Assembly (NCBI RefSeq): GCF_040783535.2
Contig: NZ_JBFONW020000002.1
Location: 372,001-436,000, forward strand
From: Aestuariibius insulae
GTDB taxonomy: Bacteria > Pseudomonadota > Alphaproteobacteria > Rhodobacterales > Rhodobacteraceae
DNA: 64,000 bases
Reading direction: 5' to 3'
Shown here: in pieces, positions 59,013-64,000 of the stretch
How positions within the stretch are numbered: the stretch's first letter is position 1
How the letters are laid out: each line of letters begins with the position of its first letter
Program-made: the position numbers and the translations under genes
The notes under the pieces: model-generated
What the model saw: the letters and a program-made list of their open reading frames with translations, nothing else
Database searches by the model: none
Told to the model about the DNA's origin: nothing

Positions 59013-59906
59013 TTAGACAGGTTTCGCGCAGTCCTGGGTTGAGACCTCGATCAAACCGATCGGAGCGCCGTCCTCGTAGGCGAAACGTTCGCGAATGACG
59101 GCCCCTGCATCGAGCAAAGCGGAAAAGAACGCGTGACCGCATAGATATTCTACGGTGTCCGCAGCCCAGTCATCGGTCATCTCGATGTCGGTCTCTTCCT
59201 TCTCGAGCAGATAGAGCCGCGTCATCACATGCCCGGAGGTTTCGATCTGTGCTAATGTCGTGACCTCATCGACCTGGACAGGAAGAACCGCCTGATCGGC
59301 GATGTTCTGAAGATAGGTGTCTATCCCCGAAGTCCTGATGTGAAAGTCGAAATAGATCGCCTCCTCCGCCGCGCTGAGCGGCATCTGTGTCTCGCGCTTC
59401 AGTGCCAGCGTCTCGCTATAGGGAACCGCCGCGCGCGCCATCCCGAAGAACGCGACGCCGATCAGCCCTCCGGGCACCCCGGCAAGCAGGTGAGGATCAT
59501 CGCTGTCCGGGTCCGATGATTTCGTGAACAACAAGACCAGGCAGATAAGCGGCACGAGCGAAAGGAGACCGGTCCACCGGCTCCATCCCATATCGCGCGC
59601 ACGCGCCGCACTCATACGGCCAAGAACGGCGCCGGCGATGAGAAGCCAGATCCCCGCAAGAAGGAAAAGAGCCCAGATAAGCTGCGCGACGACTGCGTCG
59701 ATCGTGAACACAAAGAGAAAGGACACCCCGGCAATTGCGAAGGTCAGAAAGCCGTACCACGCAAAGTAAGGTCCCCGGCGAAGGTGATCTCCGTTGTCCA
59801 GAAGGAGTATACCGATCAGGCTTCCAGCGAAAAGAAGCGCGAAGGTCAGGAGCGTCAGTTCGGTGTCGCTAAGGGCAAGCACGGCGATGCTAAAGGTCTC
59901 AAACAA
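59013..59906 (-). CDS. Membrane protein with DUF805-like segment, unknown function
   Basis: A 297-aa protein with four or five N-terminal membrane helices (about residues 15-35, 47-70, 75-95, 112-128, 145-160). RMSAARARDMGWSRWTGLLSLVPLICLVLLF resembles the core of DUF805 (RxxDxGxSxWxxLL). The C-terminal ~130 residues are soluble (FDFHIRTSGIDTYLQNIADQ, then VSTQDCAKPV) without a recognised family. It stands alone; its stop lies 1 bp from that of the small lipoprotein gene on the other strand. Confidence 0.65.
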   Translation of the reverse strand: MFETFSIAVLALSDTELTLLTFALLFAGSLIGILLLDNGDHLRRGPYFAWYGFLTFAIAGVSFLFVFTIDAVVAQLIWALFLLAGIWLLIAGAVLGRMSAARARDMGWSRWTGLLSLVPLICLVLLFTKSSDPDSDDPHLLAGVPGGLIGVAFFGMARAAVPYSETLALKRETQMPLSAAEEAIYFDFHIRTSGIDTYLQNIADQAVLPVQVDEVTTLAQIETSGHVMTRLYLLEKEETDIEMTDDWAADTVEYLCGHAFFSALLDAGAVIRERFAYEDGAPIGLIEVSTQDCAKPV

Positions 59907-60044
59907 ATGTCTATCCAGCTCTCAAATCCGCCCCGCCGGATGCTGGATGCCCGTGCGGATCCTTGAAGGCCATAGCCTCAGCGGTGATTGGTTGAGACGG
60001 GGTTCGACTTTTGCGCGAGTGCGGCCCTGCCGCCACGCCGGATC

Positions 60045-60686
60045 CTAGCGGTCGCGGATTTTGGCGAAGAGGCGTTTGTTGAGGCGCACGAAGTCCTCGA
60101 GCGCACCGCCCAGACCGCCCATTTGCTGTCCCTTGAGGTAAAGGAACCCGGCTGTCGCGCCGAGGGTCGCTCCGGCCATGTCGACGATCAGGTCGTACAT
60201 CGTATCGATCAGGCCCGATTTTTGCATGTTCAGGCCAAAGATCTGGTCCATCGCGAATTCGAAGATTTCCCAGATCGCGCCGACCGACATGGCGACGCAA
60301 AAGCTCAGGAACGCGATAGCTAACGGCGGCGCTGCGTATCGGTCGCCTTCGAAGAGCATGAAGATGAAGAGAAACCCGAACATCCCGAATGACACCGCCG
60401 AACCGAAGTGGAGCGCGATGTCCCACCACCAGTAACGCTCATAGAAATCGAAGGCCTCTCCCAGAAAGACGGTCGCGAAGATGAAAAAGACAATGGCCGA
60501 CAGGAAACTGCGCGGCAGCCGGACACCTGTCAGATGGGCGACGTAATGCGGCAGGTAGGTCAGCGCCAGCGCGGCCAGCGCGACGAAGACCAGCGACCAA
60601 AGACCGACAAACGCGCCAGCCAGCGCCGAGACGACAAGCGCGCCTTGCAGGACCTTGGCGACGATGGCGGGACGATCTGTGGGCAC
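60045..60686 (-). CDS. Membrane protein, DUF2238/YjdF-like
   Basis: A 213-aa protein with about six membrane helices. GEAFDFYERYWWWDIALHFGSAVSFGMFGF and SVGAIWEIFEFAMDQIFGLNMQKSGLIDTMYDLIVDMAGATLGA match the DUF2238/YjdF pattern: conserved His and Glu in membrane helices and a W-E-I-x-E-F motif. Function unknown. It is divergent from the nuclease-arsC-aqpS unit, with a 44-bp gap. Confidence 0.75.
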   Translation of the reverse strand: MPTDRPAIVAKVLQGALVVSALAGAFVGLWSLVFVALAALALTYLPHYVAHLTGVRLPRSFLSAIVFFIFATVFLGEAFDFYERYWWWDIALHFGSAVSFGMFGFLFIFMLFEGDRYAAPPLAIAFLSFCVAMSVGAIWEIFEFAMDQIFGLNMQKSGLIDTMYDLIVDMAGATLGATAGFLYLKGQQMGGLGGALEDFVRLNKRLFAKIRDR

Positions 60687-60730
60687 GGGTTAAGCCTCTT
60701 CATCGGCTTCGGATACTGTATATATCCGTC

Positions 60731-61501
60731 ATGCGCGCCGAAACTGCAAAGCCCCTTCGTCTGGCCAGCTACAATATCCGCGCCGGTCTTGGCACGGATC
60801 TCAAGCGCGATCCGGCCCGCGTGCTTCGTGCGATCCATGCGTTGCAGGCGGATCTCGTCGTCCTGCAGGAGGCCGATCACCGTCTGGGAGCCCGTCCCTC
60901 TGCATTGCCGCTTGACCAGATCGAGGCGCTGACCGGCCTGCATCCGCTGCCCGTCGCCGAGAATGGCGAAAGCCTTGGCTGGCACGGGATCGCCATGCTG
61001 GCCAAGCCTTCCTTTCCCGTCTTGGGGGTCCACCGCTTCGATCTGCCCGGTCTGGAGCCGCGCGGCGCCGTGACCGTCGATGTCGAGGCGCCGGACGGGC
61101 CGCTTCGCATCGTCGGTGTTCATCTGGGCCTTCTGCGCCGGTCCCGCCGTGCGCAGATCGACGCCATCAAGGAGGCGGTCGCCGCCCTACCCTCGCGTCC
61201 GACCATCTTGATCGGCGATTTCAACGAATGGTCCGGCAAGGCAGGTCTGGGGCGCGTCACGCGCGGCTATACTTTGTTGACGCCGGAGAAGACCTTTCCG
61301 GCCCGGCGGCCTCTTCTGCCGCTCGACCGTATCGCGCATACCGGCGATCTTGACATCGCGCTGCTGCCCCCGTCCGAGGCGGCCCATCCGCATCCCTCCG
61401 ACCACCGGCCTATCCTGGCCACCGTCGCCCGAAAAATCTCTGCACCCGGCGCGGCCGACATGAAAGCGTTACAAATCTCCCCTAGCGATCGACCCTCATG
61501 A
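60731..61501 (+). CDS. Endonuclease/exonuclease/phosphatase family protein
   Basis: A 256-aa metal-dependent phosphodiesterase fold. LRLASYNIRAG has the conserved Asn, VVLQEADHRLG the metal-binding Glu, ILIGDFNEWSG the catalytic Asp/Asn pair, and HPSDHRPILATV the final Asp-His. No signal peptide. Substrate unknown: DNA repair-type and phospholipase-type members cannot be separated by eye. It overlaps arsC by four bases (ATGA), so it may be co-expressed with the arsenic genes. Confidence 0.88.
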   Translation: MRAETAKPLRLASYNIRAGLGTDLKRDPARVLRAIHALQADLVVLQEADHRLGARPSALPLDQIEALTGLHPLPVAENGESLGWHGIAMLAKPSFPVLGVHRFDLPGLEPRGAVTVDVEAPDGPLRIVGVHLGLLRRSRRAQIDAIKEAVAALPSRPTILIGDFNEWSGKAGLGRVTRGYTLLTPEKTFPARRPLLPLDRIAHTGDLDIALLPPSEAAHPHPSDHRPILATVARKISAPGAADMKALQISPSDRPS

Positions 61502-61974
61502 ACATCCTCGTCCTCTGCACCGGCAACTCCGCCCGGTCGATCCTCCTCGAAGCGCTGCTGAATGATCTGTCGGATGGGCGCGTGACGGCCTATTCTGCAG
61601 GCTCCGACCCGGCGGGCGCGGTCCATCCCTACTCGCTCAAGCTGCTGGAGGAGCAAGGCTACGAGACCGCCCATCTGCGCTCAAAAAGCTGGGACGAATT
61701 CGCGGCTGAGGACGCGCCCGAGATGGAGGCCGTCATCACCGTCTGCGGATCGGCCGCAGGCGAGACCTGTCCGATCTGGCCTGGCGCACCCGTCCGCGCC
61801 CATTGGGGGGTCGAGGATCCCGCCGCCGCGCCGGAGGACGACTGGCCAGGCGCCTTCGGAACGGCCTATGCTCGCCTCAAGCACCGCGCAGAGGCCCTGC
61901 TTGCCCAGCCCATCGAAACCCTTGACGCGGCAGAGCTTCGTGCGCTTTTGACCCGCATCGGCCAGACCGGCTGA
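61498..61974 (+). CDS. arsC: Arsenate reductase ArsC (low-molecular-weight phosphatase fold)
   Basis: A 158-aa enzyme of the thioredoxin-type arsenate reductase/LMW-PTP family. VLCTGNSARS provides the C(X)5R loop (C7-R13) that binds arsenate. A second segment ITVCGSAAGETCPIWPG supplies the redox cysteines, and HWGVEDPA the general-acid Asp. It reduces arsenate to arsenite. The adjacent aquaporin matches the arsC-aqpS arrangement of rhizobia and relatives. No arsR or arsB/acr3 is in the window. Confidence 0.9.
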   Translation: MNILVLCTGNSARSILLEALLNDLSDGRVTAYSAGSDPAGAVHPYSLKLLEEQGYETAHLRSKSWDEFAAEDAPEMEAVITVCGSAAGETCPIWPGAPVRAHWGVEDPAAAPEDDWPGAFGTAYARLKHRAEALLAQPIETLDAAELRALLTRIGQTG

Positions 61975-61987
61975 CGTGAGGCGCATC

Positions 61988-62635
61988 ATGATCCGCAAAC
62001 TCTCCGCCGAGGCGCTCGGCACCGCGTTCCTGCTGATCGGCGTCGTCGGATCGGGCATCATGGGCGAAACGCTGGCAGGCGGAAACGTCGCCATCGCGCT
62101 CCTGGCCAATGCCATCGCGACGGGCTGCATCCTCTATGTCATCATTCTGACGCTCGGGCCCATCTCGGGCGCGCATTTCAATCCCGCCGTCACGCTTGCC
62201 TTCCTGATCCGCAAGGAGATCACGCCGGGTCTGGCCGCTGCTTACGTCGCCGTGCAGATCGCGGCGGGCCTCCTCGGCGTCTGGGCTGCGCATCTTATGT
62301 TCGATCTGCCCATATGGCAGTTCTCGACCACGGCCCGTACCGGTCCCGCTCTCTGGGCATCCGAGCTGATCGCGACGTTCGGGCTGCTCCTTGTGATCTT
62401 CGGCGGGCTCAAAGCCCGGCCCGACGCCGTTCCGGTCCTTGTCGCGCTCTATATCACCGGCGCCTATTGGTTCACCGCCTCGACCAGTTTCGCGAACCCT
62501 GCCGTGACCATCGCGCGCGGCTTGTCCGATACGTTCGCGGGCATTAACCCGGCCCATATTCCGGCCTATATCCTCGTCCAGATCCTCGCGGTCCTCGTGG
62601 CCGCGATCGTGCTTCCGCGCCTTCTGGACGATTAG
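61988..62635 (+). CDS. aqpS: Aquaporin-family channel (AqpS-like, arsenite exit)
   Basis: A 215-aa six-helix MIP channel with two NPA motifs, in HFNPAVTLAF (65-67) and SFANPAVTIARG (170-172). Its position 13 bp after arsC is the arrangement known from Sinorhizobium meliloti, where AqpS lets arsenite leave the cell. I start at ATG 61988, after GTGAGG, though GTG 61976 is possible. The pore arginine after the second NPA (IARG) is present. Confidence 0.9.
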   Translation: MIRKLSAEALGTAFLLIGVVGSGIMGETLAGGNVAIALLANAIATGCILYVIILTLGPISGAHFNPAVTLAFLIRKEITPGLAAAYVAVQIAAGLLGVWAAHLMFDLPIWQFSTTARTGPALWASELIATFGLLLVIFGGLKARPDAVPVLVALYITGAYWFTASTSFANPAVTIARGLSDTFAGINPAHIPAYILVQILAVLVAAIVLPRLLDD

Positions 62636-62690
62636 GCGGAACCGCTCCCGCGTCCGGGACGTTCAATATCGAATGTCAAAGGAGACCGGG

Positions 62691-63041
62691 ATGGACTGGA
62701 CGACCGTCGAAAAGAACTGGGCCGCCTACACGCCGCGCGTCCTGACCCGCTGGCCCGGCCTTGATGAGGACGAGGTGCTGGCGACCGACGGCGATCTGGA
62801 CCGCTTTGCCGAATATCTCGCCATCGCGACCTCGCAAAGCGTGCAGGGCGCCCGTGACGAGGCGCGCGGTTGGGCCGAAGGCGAAGAACCGGCGGATGCC
62901 AAGATGGATCCGACCCGCGACAACGAACGGATCTTCGACAGCGCCAAGAATATTCCAGTGGGCGAAGACGTCTACAGCGCTGATGCTGATTTCGGCGACG
63001 ATCGCATCCCCGAACCCCCGATGGACCGCAAGGCGGGCTGA
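62691..63041 (+). CDS. CsbD-like protein 1
   Basis: A 116-aa small acidic protein. The first ~45 residues (MDWTTVEKNWAAYTPRVLTRW, then LDEDEVLATDGDLDRFAEYL) follow the CsbD pattern: W..xE.NW at the start, W..L..D near residue 22 and G.xD.... after. The remaining 70 residues are hydrophilic, probably disordered and rich in Asp/Glu. CsbD proteins are abundant under general stress; their function is unknown. ATG 62691 directly follows GGAGACCGGG; an earlier in-frame ATG at 62673 lacks a site. Confidence 0.68.
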   Translation: MDWTTVEKNWAAYTPRVLTRWPGLDEDEVLATDGDLDRFAEYLAIATSQSVQGARDEARGWAEGEEPADAKMDPTRDNERIFDSAKNIPVGEDVYSADADFGDDRIPEPPMDRKAG

Positions 63042-63071
63042 CAGACCAATCCACGACCGAGGAGACGACCG

Positions 63072-63302
63072 ATGATGACCTGGAGCGATATTGCAGGAGA
63101 CCCCGATCTTGCCATGCAAGTGCTGCATCCGGCCTTTCCTCATCTGCGTCCCACCCACGTCAAGGCCGCCGACGGCGATGCGGACCGGTTCGCTGCGCGC
63201 ATGGCCGGTCTGCACGATCTGACCGAAGAGGAAGCCGGGGAAATGATCGAGGATCGCCTCGGCACCACCTATCTGACCGCGACGCAGCACGCCGCTCAAT
63301 AG
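63072..63302 (+). CDS. CsbD-like protein 2 (divergent)
   Basis: A 76-aa acidic protein 30 bp after CsbD-like protein 1 in the same direction. MTWSDIAGDPDLAMQVL and VKAADGDADRFAARMAGLHDLTEEEAGEMI share the W-start and the DGDxDRFA motif with its neighbour, suggesting an old duplication. GAGGAGACGACCG precedes the ATG. The exact first Met (63072 or 63075) is uncertain. No function can be given. Confidence 0.62.
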   Translation: MMTWSDIAGDPDLAMQVLHPAFPHLRPTHVKAADGDADRFAARMAGLHDLTEEEAGEMIEDRLGTTYLTATQHAAQ

Positions 63303-63345
63303 CAGGCTCTTGAACCCCTGCACCGGACTGGCGTAGCCCGGTGCC

Positions 63346-64000
63346 ATGTCCAGCCCGTTCAATCTTTCCCAGTATGTGCTCGCGAATGCTGGGGATTGCC
63401 CGGATAAGACTGCGCTCGCCATTCTGGGGCCCGCAAAAGCTGAATGCTGGTCCTATGCTCGCCTAGAAGCGGCCGTGCGCGGCACAGCCACTGGCCTTCT
63501 GCAAAGCGGCCTGAACCAAGGCGACCGCGTCCTTCTGCGCCTTGGAAACAGCGCCGATTTCCCCGTCGCCTATCTCGGTGCCATTGCGGCGGGCCTGATC
63601 CCCGTCCCGACCTCCACCGCACTGACCCGGCCCGAGATGACGGCGCTCGCCCGCGATCTAGAGCCCGCCGCCATCCTGACCGACGGCAGCTGCCCTATCC
63701 CGGACGGCGGTACTCCCACATACGATCTAAGCGTGCTTAGAGATTGGCAGAGCCTGCCCGCCGCCCCTTATGCGATGGGCGACCCCGAGCAGGCCGCCTA
63801 TATCGTCTACACCTCCGGCACGTCGGGCAAACCGCGCGGCGTCATCCACGCCCACCGCGCGATCCTGGCCCGTCAGATGATGCATCAGGGCTGGTATGGC
63901 CTGAGATCTGAGGACCGGCTACTCCATGCGGGCGCCTTCAACTGGACCTATACGCTCGGCACCGGCCTTCTCGATCCTTGGACGATCGGTGCAACCGCGC
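63346..64000 (+). CDS. Acyl-CoA synthetase / AMP-binding protein (N-terminal part)
   Basis: The window ends inside this gene; 218 codons are visible. The product starts MSSPFNLSQYVLANAGDCPDKTAL and has the family layout: GLNQGDRVLLRLGNSADFPVAYLG near residue 63, then the P-loop YIVYTSGTSGKPRGVIHAH (about residues 150-168), the signature of adenylate-forming ligases. HAGAFNWTYTLGTGL after it resembles benzoate-CoA and related aryl/acyl-CoA ligases. Substrate cannot be assigned without the C-terminal part. The start ATG 63346 is the first in frame after the CsbD-like gene. Confidence 0.88.
   Translation, partial: MSSPFNLSQYVLANAGDCPDKTALAILGPAKAECWSYARLEAAVRGTATGLLQSGLNQGDRVLLRLGNSADFPVAYLGAIAAGLIPVPTSTALTRPEMTALARDLEPAAILTDGSCPIPDGGTPTYDLSVLRDWQSLPAAPYAMGDPEQAAYIVYTSGTSGKPRGVIHAHRAILARQMMHQGWYGLRSEDRLLHAGAFNWTYTLGTGLLDPWTIGATA

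Overview
The window comes from a high-GC alphaproteobacterium, most probably a marine member of the Rhodobacteraceae (Roseobacter group). Supporting signs are ribosomal protein L21 with a long helix-hairpin-helix tail, S2 with an acidic tail, the psuK-psuG pair, the aglEFGAK layout, a folate/cobalamin methyl-transfer cluster and RTX proteins without signal peptides. The taxonomic call is inference from gene content; no search was run.

Layout. 1-2.5 kb: a partial gene, rpmA and rplU, a DUF2059 protein and tRNA-Ser(CGA). 2.7-13.8 kb: a divergent carbohydrate regulon. The leftward arm carries a CUT1 ABC importer, a UPF0261 protein and a class II aldolase. The rightward arm carries a GntR/FadR regulator, a metallo-beta-lactamase-fold hydrolase, a HAD protein, a second class II aldolase and an FGGY kinase. 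An 11-bp phased repeat array lies at each end. 14.1-15.9 kb: a strikingly AT-rich OLD-like ATPase-TOPRIM gene, the best defence-type candidate here. 16.1-22.8 kb: glpK, rlmE, several accessory genes (ABM monooxygenase, P-loop kinase, double-PilJ protein, LysE exporter) and ppx/gppA. 23-25.5 kb: a one-carbon cluster (PF13769-type protein, MetF-like reductase, methyl-THF:corrinoid methyltransferase, small conserved protein), ended by three perfect 22-bp palindromes on a 27-bp period. 25.6-37 kb: an alpha-glucoside regulon (HpcH/HpaI aldolase, aglK-A-G-F-E, divergent GH1 glucosidase, glucokinase, then glpD). A LacI-type operator, GATAGCGCTAWC, lies before both the glucosidase and glpD.

37-41.6 kb: a sensor kinase, a lipoprotein, a DUF2975/HTH pair, tsf and rpsB. 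41.8-44.3 kb: a compact four-gene operon of unknown function (Cys-rich peptide, secreted protein, small membrane protein, solute-binding protein). 44.4-53.6 kb: HupE/DUF4198, psuK-psuG, DUF502, ArgO-like exporter, entericidin, patatin, a FOXRED2-like flavoprotein and bdhA. 53.8-56.9 kb: a tandem duplication of an RTX gene whose second copy is frameshifted. 57-64 kb: a YejA-like binding protein with a tiny lipoprotein, two membrane proteins, nuclease-arsC-aqpS, two CsbD-like proteins and the start of an acyl-CoA ligase.

How parts work together. The agl genes would import an alpha-glucoside and cleave it to glucose plus an aglycone. Glucokinase takes the glucose, and GlpK/GlpD could take glycerol if the aglycone is glycerol. 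That makes glucosylglycerol an attractive, untested substrate. The 2.7-13.8 kb regulon has all parts for uptake, lactone or ester hydrolysis, phosphorylation and aldol cleavage of a sugar or sugar acid whose identity cannot be read from the sequence. No transposase, integrase, CRISPR array or rRNA was found.
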